Below are positions 1-9,104 of a DNA stretch of 64,000 nt, in pieces. The DNA comes from Planctomycetota bacterium. GTDB taxonomy: Bacteria > Planctomycetota > UBA1135 > UBA2386. The DNA is taken from assembly GCA_020638695.1 (NCBI GenBank), contig JACKIB010000013.1, positions 62,001 through 126,000 of the forward strand. Direction: 5' to 3'. How positions within the stretch are numbered: position 1 is the stretch's first letter; every line of letters begins with the position of its first letter. Both the position numbers and the translations under genes were made by a program. The notes under the pieces are model-generated. The model was not told the DNA's origin and did no database searches. It saw nothing but the letters and a program-made list of their open reading frames with translations.

Positions 1-1
1 C

Positions 2-985
2 GAGACTTTCGTCGAGCTAGGTGGTCTCGCGGTGTTCCTGACCTTGGATAGCTTCTCCACGTCCTATCCGAGCCTCTACCTGACCGTCTCGGATGGCAAG
101 TCGGTCCAGAAGTTGAACGTGACCACGCAGGTCGAGGGTCCAGTCGTCGAGCTGGCGGGCCGCGCTTTCTTCCTCAGGGCAAGCGCATTGTTCGCGACGG
201 ACGGGACCCAGGCGGGAACCGGTGCAGTGTGGACCTCCGCCAACGAGTTGGGCGCCAGCGGCCTGAGCCGCGCCGGCGACCGGCTGTTCTTCTCCACCAA
301 CACGCTCACCTACGAGCCTGGGACCTCGACCTACCTTGGCACCGCCAGCGCGCTCTGGCGCAGCGATGGAACCACTGCCGGCACCGTGCGCGTGTCGGAT
401 CTCGCCGGACCGATCGAGCACCTGACGGCGATCGGCGAGCACGTCTGGTTCACCACTGACGCAGGGCTATGGACCAGCGACGGTACGGCCGCTGGGACCC
501 AACTGGTGACGGATGCCCTGCGAGTGCGCGCCGCGGTAGCAGACCGTGGGACTCTCTGGCTCGCCGCCGACGACGGTGTGCACGGCCTGGAGGTCCACGT
601 GATCGGACCGCTGCCCCACGCCCAGGACCTCGCGGGCGCGTGTGGCAGAGGATCCGGTCCGCGGCTGCGCGGAACCACGCCGCAGCTCGGCCGCGACCTG
701 CGGCTGTCGCTCACCGGTGGTGTGGCGTCGGCTCTCGGGTTGGTCTGGCTCGGTGCGCCGCAGCAGCCCGTCAACCTCGGCGCCGGCTGCGAGCTGCACG
801 TGGCCCCCGGTCAAGTCGTGTCACCGGTACGCTGCGATTCCTCGGGGACGTGGACCGCGACCCTACCCGTCCCCGACCTGCCCGCCCTGCGTGGCCTCCG
901 GGTGCATGCCCAGGTAGGGCTCGGTTCGACCAGCCAACCGCCCCTCGGGGTCGACTTCAGCAACGGGTTGTCTCTCGGACTGTGA
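2..985 (+). CDS. ELWxxDGT-repeat secreted protein, 3' end only
   Basis: The gene starts before the window: its frame is open from base 2 and about 327 residues are visible, ending at TGA 983-985. Three copies of the (A/G)LW-x-(S/T)DGT-xx-GT motif are seen (ALFATDGTQAGT, ALWRSDGTTAGT, GLWTSDGTAAGT), a repeat found in large secreted beta-rich proteins of planctomycetes and myxobacteria. The last ~115 residues form the Cys-containing C-terminal domain (start GACGRGSGPRLRG, later GAGCELHV) that also ends the proteins at 1044-4070 and 28595-30343. The function is unknown; a secreted or surface role is inferred. It converges on the next gene, 58 bases away. A GTG at 32 is in frame, but homology clearly runs through it. 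Confidence 0.8.
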   Translation, partial: ETFVELGGLAVFLTLDSFSTSYPSLYLTVSDGKSVQKLNVTTQVEGPVVELAGRAFFLRASALFATDGTQAGTGAVWTSANELGASGLSRAGDRLFFSTNTLTYEPGTSTYLGTASALWRSDGTTAGTVRVSDLAGPIEHLTAIGEHVWFTTDAGLWTSDGTAAGTQLVTDALRVRAAVADRGTLWLAADDGVHGLEVHVIGPLPHAQDLAGACGRGSGPRLRGTTPQLGRDLRLSLTGGVASALGLVWLGAPQQPVNLGAGCELHVAPGQVVSPVRCDSSGTWTATLPVPDLPALRGLRVHAQVGLGSTSQPPLGVDFSNGLSLGL

Positions 986-1043
986 GACCCAGCTCCGTAC
1001 CGTGGGCTCGATCGGTGGCGCGGAAGCCATCGAACGCGCCGCT

Positions 1044-4000
1044 TCACCCACCGAACACGACCTGCAGCGCGTCGGCGATCGACAACTGGTTGGCGAACGC
1101 GCCCTGCGGGTCCTCGACAAAACCGGTGATCACGATCGACAGGCCCACCAGAGTCGGCTGGTTCGGGATCGGCGCGCTCAGCGAGAACTGCCCGGCGCCG
1201 TCGGTCCGACCGAACACCAGCACCGCCAGCGGATCGACCCAGAGCCGGCAGCTCGACCCGAGCGGCACCGACACTCGCTGCGCCCCCAGCGCCAGGCCGC
1301 ACACCGCGTTGGCCCGACCCTTGGTGAGCGACGCCTGGAACGCCGACGTGCCGATGGTCGGCGCTCCGGCGCTCGCCATCTGCGGTCGAATGCCGCCGGT
1401 CCCCGGACACCCGTAGCCGTACTGCGTCGACCGGCCCGCGGCGATCTCCTTGTAGGTCACCGCGAACAACTCTTCACCGACCGTGCTGTAGCTCGCCGCG
1501 AAGTAGATGCGCTCCCCGGCAGCAAAGAAGTAGCCCGGATTCGAGCTGCCGGCACCGGGCTCGATCTCCTGGAGCCGCCGGGTTCCCGCAGACGTGCCAT
1601 CGGACGTCCACAGCTCGAGCCCCGTCGTGCCGTCGTCGGCCGCGAACACGATCTTCCGGTCGGCGCCGCCTGGGCCGAGGATCCTCGCCCCCGGATTCGC
1701 GCCCGGCCAGACGTCCCGGACCAACACCGTCCCCGTGGTGGTGCCGTCGGTGCGCCACAGCTCGGTGCCGTGCACCCGGTCGTCGACCAAGAAGAACAGT
1801 AGGTCACCCGCCACGACGAACTGCCAGTCGCCGCCCACCACGTAGCCGGGGCGAATGTCGCGAAGCAGCATGGTGCCGGCAGTCGTGCCGTCGGTCACCC
1901 ACAGCTCCTCGCCGTATGACGGGTGCTGCGCGGTAAACACCCCCAGCTTGCCGAACTCCGTGTAGGAACCCGCGATCGAGCTGGCCGAACCCGGGTAGAC
2001 GTCCGCCAGCAGCTGCGTCCCGGCCGGTGTGCCATCGCTGATCCACGGCTCGTCACCGAAGCTGGTGCTGCCGAAGTTGAGAAGCAGCCGATCGCCCAAG
2101 CGCCCGAAGATGCGCCCACTGACGCTGTTCAGCGTCATCACGAACCCGGTCCCCGCGGGCGTCCCATCGGTCTTCCACATGTGCTTCTGGCTCGTGGGGT
2201 TGCCGACCGTGAAGAACAGCTCTTCCCCGAGTCTCGCGTCGGTGAGGGGGGTCTGGTTCGCGAGCACCTGGGTCCCGGCCACCGTCCCGTCGGTGGCCCA
2301 CAGCTGAGGCTGCCCCTGCACCGTGGCCACGAACAGCAGCCGGCCACCGACAACCCGCCACGGGATCGCTTTCGAGCCAGTCACCCCGGGCTCGAGATCG
2401 AGGAACAGCCGTGTCCCCGCGGCGGTGCCATCCGTGGCCCACAGCTCGCTGCCGTGGGTGGCGGTCTCGTGGTTGAAGTACGCGAGGCCGTGGAACTTCA
2501 CCGCGTGCCAGGGCCCCGTCACGGAGGTGCGCGGGTCTGAGGACAGCTCCGTGACGATACGGGTCCCGGCCGACGTGCCGTCGGTACGCCCGAGCACGAC
2601 GTTGCCGCCGCGCGTCGTCGAAGCCAGGAATAGCGACGAGCCATCGTCCAAGTTGACGCCGAAGCGCGGTTGCGAGCTCACCGGCAGTGCCCCTCCGCCG
2701 ATGTCCTTCACCAGCTGAGGCGGCTGCCCGGGCACCATGGTGTAGAGCTCACGGCCGCGGCTACCGTCGTCAGCGGCGAACACCAGTCGGTTGCCCCAGG
2801 TGCCGAACATGCGAGGGTCGGAGCTCGTCTTGCCGGGCCAGATGTCCGCCACGAGCTTCGTCCCCGCGGTCGTGCCGTCGGTCTGCCATACCTCGCCACC
2901 GAAGCTCTCGTCGTCGCCGCTGAAGTACACAAGCCCCCCGAGCGGGACGAACGACGTGAGATAGCGAGGCTCACCGTTGGTGCGGATGTTCTTCAACAAG
3001 CTCGTCCCGGCGGTCGTGCCGTCGGTCGTCCACGGCTCGAAGCCGTTGGCGTCCTTGGCCCAGAAATAGGCGCGGTTGCCCACCACCGTGAAGCCAGTCC
3101 GAAGTCCGTCCGGCCGGCCCGGGTCGATGTCCTTGACCAGTTGCGTACCCGCCGGCGTCCCGTCGGAGATCCACACCTCGCGGCCGTTCGCGTCCTTGGC
3201 GCCGAACAGCAGGCTGCTGCCGAACGCGGCGGGGTAGCGCGCGTCGGCCGGTCCGCCCAGCCACACGGTACCACTGGCGGTACCATCCGTGACCCACAGT
3301 CCGGCGGAGGCGAAAGGCGACTGGATGTGGAAGAACACCTTGCTGCCCACGGTCACGCAGAAGGACCCCGCGGAACTCGCGGTCCCCGGGTTGAACTCCT
3401 TGAGGACGGTCGTGTTCGCTGACGTTCCGTCGGAGATCATGAGCTCGACTCCGGTCGCCGGCGTGCTGCCGAAGTACACGATCCGCGTTCCCAGCACCGC
3501 CGGACTGGCGAAGTAGCCGCTGCCACTTCCCGGAACGACGTCGAGGACCTTGGTCCCGGCCACCGTGCCGTCGGTCTCCCACATCTCCGTCCCGGTGCTC
3601 GGCGAAGTGGCCTGGAAGTAGACCTTGCCGCCGAGGGTCACCACGCTGAATCCGAACGAGGAGCCGGACCCTGGGTTGATGTCCTGGAGCAAGATGGTTC
3701 CCGCGGCAGTGCCATCGGTCACCCACGGCTCCACCCCGAGGCCCGCGGCACTGGCGAACAGCAGCAACTTGTTGCCGACCGGGTAGGTGAAGGACCCGCT
3801 GCTCGAGCCGCCACCCGGCGTCAAGTCGGCCAACAGCGAAGTGCCGACTGCGGTGCCATCGGTCACCCACGGCTCCTTGCCCTTGCCGTCATCGAACGCG
3901 TTGGCGAACAGCACCGCCCGCGCCCCGCCGGGTAGCACCGCGAAGCTGTCGGGGCTGGACCCGTTGGTGACGACGATCGGGTTCAGGTCGCGGACCAGGG

Positions 4001-4070
4001 ATTGCGCTACCGAAGATTCGGCGAGCAGCAGGAGGACGGGCAGGACAGGGATCGGCGAGCGACGGATCAA
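1044..4070 (-). CDS. Large ELWxxDGT-repeat secreted protein
   Basis: A predicted secreted protein of 1008 residues. The chosen start is TTG at 4070-4068, preceded by AGAGGTG at about 4-7 bases, and gives a classical signal peptide (IRRSPIPVLPVLLLLAES, then AQ). The frame is open further upstream to 4316, but that extension is Arg-rich and looks untranslated. I count 16 copies of E(L/P)W-x-(S/T)DGT-xx-GT, about one per 50-60 residues, each preceded by a G-x-(L/V)-(Y/L)F-x-A strand, as expected for a beta-propeller-like or stacked sheet structure. The C-terminal ~120 residues begin GYGCPGTGG, the conserved C-terminal domain of many planctomycetal exported proteins. No enzymatic motif is visible. 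The role is unknown; it is probably an extracellular structural or adhesion protein. Confidence 0.85.
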   Translation of the reverse strand: MIRRSPIPVLPVLLLLAESSVAQSLVRDLNPIVVTNGSSPDSFAVLPGGARAVLFANAFDDGKGKEPWVTDGTAVGTSLLADLTPGGGSSSGSFTYPVGNKLLLFASAAGLGVEPWVTDGTAAGTILLQDINPGSGSSFGFSVVTLGGKVYFQATSPSTGTEMWETDGTVAGTKVLDVVPGSGSGYFASPAVLGTRIVYFGSTPATGVELMISDGTSANTTVLKEFNPGTASSAGSFCVTVGSKVFFHIQSPFASAGLWVTDGTASGTVWLGGPADARYPAAFGSSLLFGAKDANGREVWISDGTPAGTQLVKDIDPGRPDGLRTGFTVVGNRAYFWAKDANGFEPWTTDGTTAGTSLLKNIRTNGEPRYLTSFVPLGGLVYFSGDDESFGGEVWQTDGTTAGTKLVADIWPGKTSSDPRMFGTWGNRLVFAADDGSRGRELYTMVPGQPPQLVKDIGGGALPVSSQPRFGVNLDDGSSLFLASTTRGGNVVLGRTDGTSAGTRIVTELSSDPRTSVTGPWHAVKFHGLAYFNHETATHGSELWATDGTAAGTRLFLDLEPGVTGSKAIPWRVVGGRLLFVATVQGQPQLWATDGTVAGTQVLANQTPLTDARLGEELFFTVGNPTSQKHMWKTDGTPAGTGFVMTLNSVSGRIFGRLGDRLLLNFGSTSFGDEPWISDGTPAGTQLLADVYPGSASSIAGSYTEFGKLGVFTAQHPSYGEELWVTDGTTAGTMLLRDIRPGYVVGGDWQFVVAGDLLFFLVDDRVHGTELWRTDGTTTGTVLVRDVWPGANPGARILGPGGADRKIVFAADDGTTGLELWTSDGTSAGTRRLQEIEPGAGSSNPGYFFAAGERIYFAASYSTVGEELFAVTYKEIAAGRSTQYGYGCPGTGGIRPQMASAGAPTIGTSAFQASLTKGRANAVCGLALGAQRVSVPLGSSCRLWVDPLAVLVFGRTDGAGQFSLSAPIPNQPTLVGLSIVITGFVEDPQGAFANQLSIADALQVVFGG

Positions 4071-4368
4071 GGGACACCTCTGGGGCTCGTTGGATGTGCG
4101 GACGCGCGAATGCCGCCGCCACCGCGGCCCCGACCTTCGCGAAGAGGACGCACAGGCGCGTGCCTCGTGTGGCACTGCGTCTGGGTCCGCGCGAGCGAGG
4201 CGAGAATCTCGGTGTTTTTTGCGACCGCCGGGCCGCGCGGGCCATCCAGGTTCGATTCCCGGGGCGTGATCTGCGCGGCGGGCGCAGGCGTTCGGCCTAC
4301 TGCTGCCGCGGAGCACGACGGACAGTCGGCACGACCACCCGCTTGGCCCGTGCGAGCGGACAGCCGAA

Positions 4369-5422
4369 TCAGAAGCGCAGGATCACATCCAGGACCGCGA
4401 GCCACTGATGGTCGCTCGTGCCGTCGTCGAACGGACGCAGCCCGGCCACGCCCGGACCCTCGTAGCGGTCGAACGCGATCGCCGGCCGGACGATGACGTT
4501 CGCCGACGGCGTCCACTTGGGCCCGACCATGAGGCGAAAGAAATTGCCTTGGAACAACCCGCGCCGGAACGACCCGCCGGAAGGACTGCCGTACGACGGC
4601 ACCGCGCCTCCCACCCGGAAGCCATCTTCGTCACGGAACCACTCCACATTCGCTCCGAGCCGCCACTGCGGAGCAACCTGCCAGAACAGGAACTGGTTGA
4701 GGCCGTACCACTGCGCCGAGCTGCTGCCGGTGGGGCTGACGATCGCGGCACGCTGGGTACCGAAGTCCGACTGCACGATCCAAGTCCAGTCGCTGGCCAC
4801 CTCGCGGCTGTACACCACGGTCTGCAGGTAGCGCGGGGTGCGGCCGATTCCGGTACTGTCCGGCTCCTCGCTCGAGACGAACACGCAATCGAGCGAGTCG
4901 TGCGCATCGAACACTTCGGACTTGCTCAACGTGCCGAGCCCACCGACGTGCCGGTTCCAAGCATCGGATCCGAAACCGCGACTCTCCGACGACCAATTGG
5001 CGGTGCTGTCCCACCCGTCGGTCAGCCCGGCGCCCGCCGACCAACCGCCCCCGAGCTTCGTGGACGAAAGGAAGCCCGTGTGGGTGAACGGCTCGCCATA
5101 CTGGAAAGTGTATGGCAGGACGGCAAAGAAGTTGTTGGCCGCGCCGATCGCACAATAGCCGACCGGTGACGTGAAGTGACCGAGCTTGGTGTCGACAGCA
5201 CCGAGCTGCACCTCGGCGTACGCATTGGGCATCGCCAAGCCGTAGCTCCGACCGGTGTTCCACGAACTCTCGAGTCCGGCCGAGGTGAGAAACCGATAGG
5301 TGGTGCCATACACGAAATCGACACGGGCTCCCACTCGCCAGTCGTCCCCGGAGAGGATCGACGGGTTCTCGATGGTCGCGTAGATCTCATCGAGCTGGTA
5401 CTTGTTCGCGCGGTCCAGTGGA
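4369..5422 (-). pseudogene. 3' part of a BBP2-type porin gene split by an insertion sequence
   Basis: This is the C-terminal ~349 residues of an outer-membrane beta-barrel of the BBP2 (OmpL-like) porin family. Visible family features are ANKYQLDEIYATIE near the break, then WRVGARVDFVYG, the LGHFTSPVGYCAIGAANN segment, alternating aromatic strands and a terminal strand ending VLDVILRF with a final Phe. The reading frame runs without a stop from 5418 into the insertion sequence to a stop at 5521, so this half has lost its own start and signal peptide. Removing the element at 5423-7045 and one TGGA copy joins it in frame to 7046-7414, giving a 472-residue porin. A GTG at 5334 could start a shorter product but would leave no export signal. 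The gene is almost certainly inactive. Confidence 0.85.
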
Positions 5423-7045
5423 CCCTCCAGTTGCGTAGTTCTCGCCTTCGAGGCGCGCGAGCCGCGTGATCCGCAACGCGAATCGCATTCTCCATTGCCG
5501 ATCGGATCCGCGAGCGGAGTTCACGCCCAGTGAGATTCGCGTGCACGGTCGAGATGGAATGAAAGAGCCTGACATCCATGTTGTTGCGTCGTTGCTCAGT
5601 CAACCCATCAACACGAAGCAGGCTCACGTGCGACTATCGCGGGAAGAAGTTCGAAGCGCAACCCACACCCTTCCGGAGATTCGTTTCGAGGAGCACGACC
5701 TGACGTCGTTCTCGGGTCTGGTCATCCTCCAAGCGCTCTCGAACGGTCTGCAACTACGGAAGATGCTGCAGGACTGCGTGCGGCACTTGTCGAGGTCGGT
5801 GAGCTACGGCGCGAGCACGATGCTGCTGATCTTGATCACGCACTCGTTCCTGGGGTGGCGGCGTCTCCGGGACCTGGACTACTACCGCGACGACCCTCTG
5901 CTCAAGCGGTTCCTCGGTCTTCGGCGCGTTCCCGACGTGTCGACGTTGTCTCGTCGGTTGCCGCAGATGGATGAGCGCGTGGTGACGAACATGCGAAAGC
6001 TGATCCGCTCGCTGGTGATCGAGCGCGTCAAGATCAACTCGCCGAGTCGGGTGACGATCGACTTCGACGGCTCGGTGATCAGCACCAAGAGCCGACGCAC
6101 CGAAGGAACTGCGGTCGGGTACAACAAGAAGAAGGGGCAGCGGAGCTACTACCCGCTGTTCGCAACGGTCGCGCAGACCGGTCAGGTCTTCGATGTCCTG
6201 CATCGATCCGGCAACGTGCACGATTCGAACGGCGCCCTCGAGTTCGTCAAGTCATGCATCGCCGAACTGCGGGAAAGCGGCTTCCGGGGGCGAATCGAGA
6301 CCCGCATGGACGGAGCGCACTTCAGCGAGCAGACCTGCGGCTGGCTCGAAGCCGAAGGGGTCGACTTCTCGATCAGCGTGCCCTTCGAGCGCTTCCCCGA
6401 GGTGAAGGGGATGATCCGTGAGCGGTCCAGGTGGAACGTCATCGACGACGAGTGGTCCTGCTTCGAGCTGACGTGGAAGCCGAAGAAGTGGGCCTCGAAG
6501 ATGCGCTGCATCATCTATCGACGTCTGGTCCGCAAGCCGATCCAAGGACCGATCCAACTCGACCTCTTCCGGCCGATCGAGCGGGAGTGGGAGTACAAGA
6601 TGGTCATCACCAACAAGACGGTCTCGGCAAAGGCAGTACTCCACTACCACAACGGTAGAGGCTCGCAGGAAGGGATCTTCGCCGAACTGAAGTCGCAGGG
6701 ATCTCTCGACTACATCCCCACACGCCGGGAGATCGGCAACCGCGTGTACATGTTGTCCTGCGTCATCGCACACACCCTGGGCCGCGAGATGCAGATGGAG
6801 TCCCGGCCACCGGAACGTCGTCACACACCAACCCGCGCGTGTCTGTGGGTCTTCGAGAAGCTCGACACCATCCGCAAGGGCGTGATCCAACGTGCAGGCC
6901 GACTGACCCGACCCAGTGGGCGGCTCACGTTGACGATGGCAGGCAACGAGCGCGTTGCCGGAGAATTCGAGCGGCTACTCCGGCCGTGGGCACGACGAGC
7001 GGCTTGACAGCCGCCGGAACCCCTACAAGTAATGCAACATCAGGG
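5423..7045 (+). mobile_element. IS1380-family insertion sequence, complete
   Basis: A 1623-bp element with one transposase gene. Its ends are imperfect inverted repeats: the left end reads CCCT-cca-GTTGC and the right end, read inward on the minus strand, CCCT-gat-GTTGC, with further scattered matches. It is flanked by the 4-bp direct repeat TGGA (5419-5422 and 7046-7049), the expected target duplication. Size, ends and transposase type all fit IS1380. Excision restores the reading frame of the interrupted porin gene, which proves the insertion point. The intact duplication and ends suggest a fairly recent insertion. Confidence 0.9.
5559..7007 (+). CDS. IS1380-family DDE transposase
   Basis: This transposase moves the surrounding insertion sequence by cut-and-paste chemistry in an RNase H-like fold. 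From ATG 5559 it is 482 residues, the usual size for the family. Visible motifs are TIDFDGSVIST (Asp168/Asp170), GTAVGYNKKKGQRSYYPLF, the GNVHDSNGA stretch, RMDGAHFS (Asp251) and GRGSQEGIFAELK (Glu371), which together give the DDE triad and the family signature. The frame also has a GTG at 5466 close to the left end; the ATG is preferred because the sequence GAGATGGA lies just upstream and the extension adds no family sequence. No frameshift or missing catalytic residue is seen, so the element may still be active. Confidence 0.9.
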   Translation: MKEPDIHVVASLLSQPINTKQAHVRLSREEVRSATHTLPEIRFEEHDLTSFSGLVILQALSNGLQLRKMLQDCVRHLSRSVSYGASTMLLILITHSFLGWRRLRDLDYYRDDPLLKRFLGLRRVPDVSTLSRRLPQMDERVVTNMRKLIRSLVIERVKINSPSRVTIDFDGSVISTKSRRTEGTAVGYNKKKGQRSYYPLFATVAQTGQVFDVLHRSGNVHDSNGALEFVKSCIAELRESGFRGRIETRMDGAHFSEQTCGWLEAEGVDFSISVPFERFPEVKGMIRERSRWNVIDDEWSCFELTWKPKKWASKMRCIIYRRLVRKPIQGPIQLDLFRPIEREWEYKMVITNKTVSAKAVLHYHNGRGSQEGIFAELKSQGSLDYIPTRREIGNRVYMLSCVIAHTLGREMQMESRPPERRHTPTRACLWVFEKLDTIRKGVIQRAGRLTRPSGRLTLTMAGNERVAGEFERLLRPWARRAA

Positions 7046-7414
7046 TGGAGTGACCGGTCCGTTGTAGTGGTCGGTCGGCCGATCGGGGTTGAACGTGAAG
7101 CTCTGCTCGACCCACCCACGAATGCGGAATCCGGGTGTCTTCGGGGTAGAAGAGAACAACCGCCACGGTTCCTCCACTTCGATCGGCAGTGACACCTCGT
7201 CGCGCTTCGCTGCCATCAGTCCGCGCAGCCGCTGCAGTTCCCTGCGCATCACGTCGACCTCGACACCCAACCCACGCAGGTTCTGGATCTCTTGACGCAA
7301 CGTACGGATCACGCCGTCGTCCTGGGGAGGTCGGTCGTGCGTGACGGGATGCTGCGGGCTGATCAACACGCTGCCGGCGAGGAGGGCGGTGAGCACGCGG
7401 AGATCGAACGCCAC
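7046..7414 (-). pseudogene. 5' part of the split BBP2-type porin gene
   Basis: These 123 codons encode the porin N-terminus. From GTG 7414 there is a signal peptide (AFDLRVLTALLAGSVLI), a short coiled-coil stretch with repeated RELQRLRGL/RTLRQEIQNLRGL-like heptads, and then the first barrel strand FRIRGWVEQSFTFN, typical of BBP2 porins. The frame stops abruptly at the insertion sequence boundary (base 7046). Joined to 5418 downward it reads GPVTPLDRANKYQLDEIY without a shift. The gene is transcribed away from the DUF805-like gene that starts at 7572, so the 157-base gap probably holds divergent promoters, but no clear boxes are visible. The start codon is the weakest point, because no strong ribosome site precedes it. 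Confidence 0.8.
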
Positions 7415-7571
7415 TGGAGATTCGCCGCCAAGCCCCGAGTCGGCGGCGCGATTCCCTCGACCGAACGGTAGGCTCGGTGCGGCTTGCCCACACGTCGCGC
7501 AACTCGCGGTGCTGTGGCCGGGAATATGCTCGCGTCGCTCGTCGCAACACCGAGCGGCCCGCCCTCGATCC

Positions 7572-7841
7572 GTGAACTCGCAACCCCTCTTCGCCCTCTG
7601 GTTCGGCACCGTGCCGGTCACCCGCTCGCCGTACGTGCGCTCGGGCCTCGCGCTGATGGCGCTGAAGTACGCCGTCGAGGCGACCGCAGTCTGGCTGGCG
7701 TTCGGCGTGTTCTTCGATCCGTGGATGTTCGTCGTGCCGAGCCTGGAGGGGCGGCGGGTGCTCGCAGGCGAATGGGCGCCGCTGCTCGGGGCATCGTGGT
7801 TCGCGTGGACCCTCCCGTTCGTCTGGATCGCCGTCTCCTGA
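7572..7841 (+). pseudogene. N-terminal fragment of a frameshifted DUF805-like membrane protein
   Basis: From GTG 7572, 89 residues are encoded before a TGA at 7839-7841. The fragment has two hydrophobic segments (around ALMALKYAVEATAVWLAFGV and LLGASWFAWTLPFVWIAVS). The last of these runs directly, in the next reading frame, into LTVRRAMDAGWSPFW, the RR-x-x-D-x-G-x-S-x-W signature expected in the middle of one DUF805-type domain. The sequence GTCTCCTGACC would read through if it had one more C in the CC run (7836-7838). This is therefore a single gene with a one-base loss, either real or a sequencing error. The remainder is at 7856-8956. Confidence 0.65.
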
Positions 7842-7855
7842 CCGTGCGTCGGGCC

Positions 7856-8956
7856 ATGGATGCCGGGTGGTCGCCGTTCTGGGGGCTCGCGATCTTGGTG
7901 CCGGTCGTGTGCCTGCTCGCGATGCTGGCGTTCGCGGTGGCGCCATCGGCGAGGCGGACGGATCCACCGCCGGACACGGACTTCGATCCGGAAGAGGAAC
8001 CACCGCGAGCGCCGACCCAAGCCCAGGCACGGGGTCACCTGCTCACCGGCGTTCTGCTCGCCGTCGCGGTCGCGGCCGCCATGCTCGGCTGTGCAGTGTA
8101 CGTCGCCGGCGACTACGGCCTGCCGCTGATGGTCGGGACGCCGATCGTCATGGGGATGATTCTCGCGGTCGTGCGCCACGACCCGACGGACGGCTCGACC
8201 TCTTTGCTGTGGAGCTCGGTGTTGGCGCTACTCGCGTGCGGCGGGTTGCTGCTCGTGTTCGGGCTCGAAGGTGTGTTCTGCATCGTGATGGTCGCTCCGC
8301 TCGCCCTTCCCCTGACCTTCGCCGGTGCCCTGATCGGACGCGGCATCCTGCGGGCCGCGCACCGACCGCGCCGGCAGATCGGGGTCGCGGTGTTGCTGTT
8401 GCCGATCTGGTTGAGTGTCGACGCGGCTTCCGGCGCCGTGGCTCCGGTTCACGCCGTGTGCACGTCGATCGACATCGACGCGCCGATCGAGACCGTGTGG
8501 CGGACCGTGATCGCCTTCCCCGAGCTACCCGAACCCGAGGAGTGGGTGTTCCGGGCGGGGATCGCGTGCCCGATCGGCGCGACGATCGAGGGGCGCGGCG
8601 TCGGCGCGGTGCGGCGCTGCGAGTTCACGACCGGGACCTTCGTCGAGCCGATCACGGCTTGGGAGGAACCGACCCGACTCGCGTTCGACGTCACCCAGCA
8701 GCCCGCACCGATGTTCGAACTCAGTCCGTACCACGACCTTCATCCACCGCACCTCGATGGCACGTTGCGCAGCCTGCGCGGCGAGTTCCGGCTCGAGCGG
8801 CTCCCGGGAGCGCGCACCCGACTCCACGGGACGACGTGGTACCAAGTCGAGATGTTCCCGCAGGCCTACTGGGTGCTCTGGTCGGATTGGCTGATCGGTG
8901 CGATCCACCGCCGCGTCCTGCGCCACGTCGCGCGGGTGGCGAAGGAGCGACGGTGA
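7856..8956 (+). CDS. DUF805-like membrane domain fused to a SRPBCC (polyketide cyclase-like) domain
   Basis: 366 residues from ATG 7856, or from GTG 7844. The N-terminus completes the DUF805-like domain begun at 7572. After a Pro/Asp/Glu-rich linker come about five membrane segments (LLTGVLLAVAVAAAML, LPLMVGTPIVMGMILAV, LLWSSVLALLACGGLLLVF, IVMVAPLALPLTFAGAL, IGVAVLLLPIWLSV). The last ~170 residues form a SRPBCC/START-like fold (SIDIDAPIETVWRTVIAFPE, later RLHGTTWYQVEMFPQAYW), which usually binds a hydrophobic ligand in a cavity. The ligand is unknown. The gene is split from its own N-terminus by a frameshift; if that is a sequencing error, the intact protein would run 7572-8956. It lies divergent to the broken porin gene. 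Confidence 0.7.
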   Translation: MDAGWSPFWGLAILVPVVCLLAMLAFAVAPSARRTDPPPDTDFDPEEEPPRAPTQAQARGHLLTGVLLAVAVAAAMLGCAVYVAGDYGLPLMVGTPIVMGMILAVVRHDPTDGSTSLLWSSVLALLACGGLLLVFGLEGVFCIVMVAPLALPLTFAGALIGRGILRAAHRPRRQIGVAVLLLPIWLSVDAASGAVAPVHAVCTSIDIDAPIETVWRTVIAFPELPEPEEWVFRAGIACPIGATIEGRGVGAVRRCEFTTGTFVEPITAWEEPTRLAFDVTQQPAPMFELSPYHDLHPPHLDGTLRSLRGEFRLERLPGARTRLHGTTWYQVEMFPQAYWVLWSDWLIGAIHRRVLRHVARVAKERR

Positions 8957-8973
8957 CTCGTCAGCCCTCGGGA

Positions 8974-9068
8974 GCCCGGACCAGTCGTGAGCAGCCTCGC
9001 GAGATCGTTCGACGAAGTCGGCAGCGACCCTGCGCGAGCGCAGCAGCTCGGTCACGAATCGTCCGGGC
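8974..9068. repeat. Short element with inverted ends, copy A (95 bp)
   Basis: The ends are GCCCGGACCAGTCGTGAGCA and, reading inward on the other strand, GCCCGGACGATTCGTGACCG, matching at 16 of 20 positions. Inside are the blocks CTCGCGAGATCG and TTCGACGAAG, also present in the copies at 38107-38281 and 63591-63745; this copy lacks the 60-80 bp centre that the other two carry. It fills most of the 148-base gap between two convergent genes. No coding capacity is evident. Confidence 0.75.
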
Positions 9069-9104
9069 TCGGCGCGCCGCGCCGCCAACCGAGCTACCGC
9101 TACC

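Noticed and set aside
4200..4220. CGAGAATCTCG followed by six T as a terminator
   Set aside because: The stem is very short and the T-run is on the strand that carries no gene here.
4246..4264. GGTTCGATTCCCGGGG looks like a tRNA T-arm
   Set aside because: No D-arm, anticodon arm or matching acceptor stem is present upstream, and the T-stem has a mismatch.
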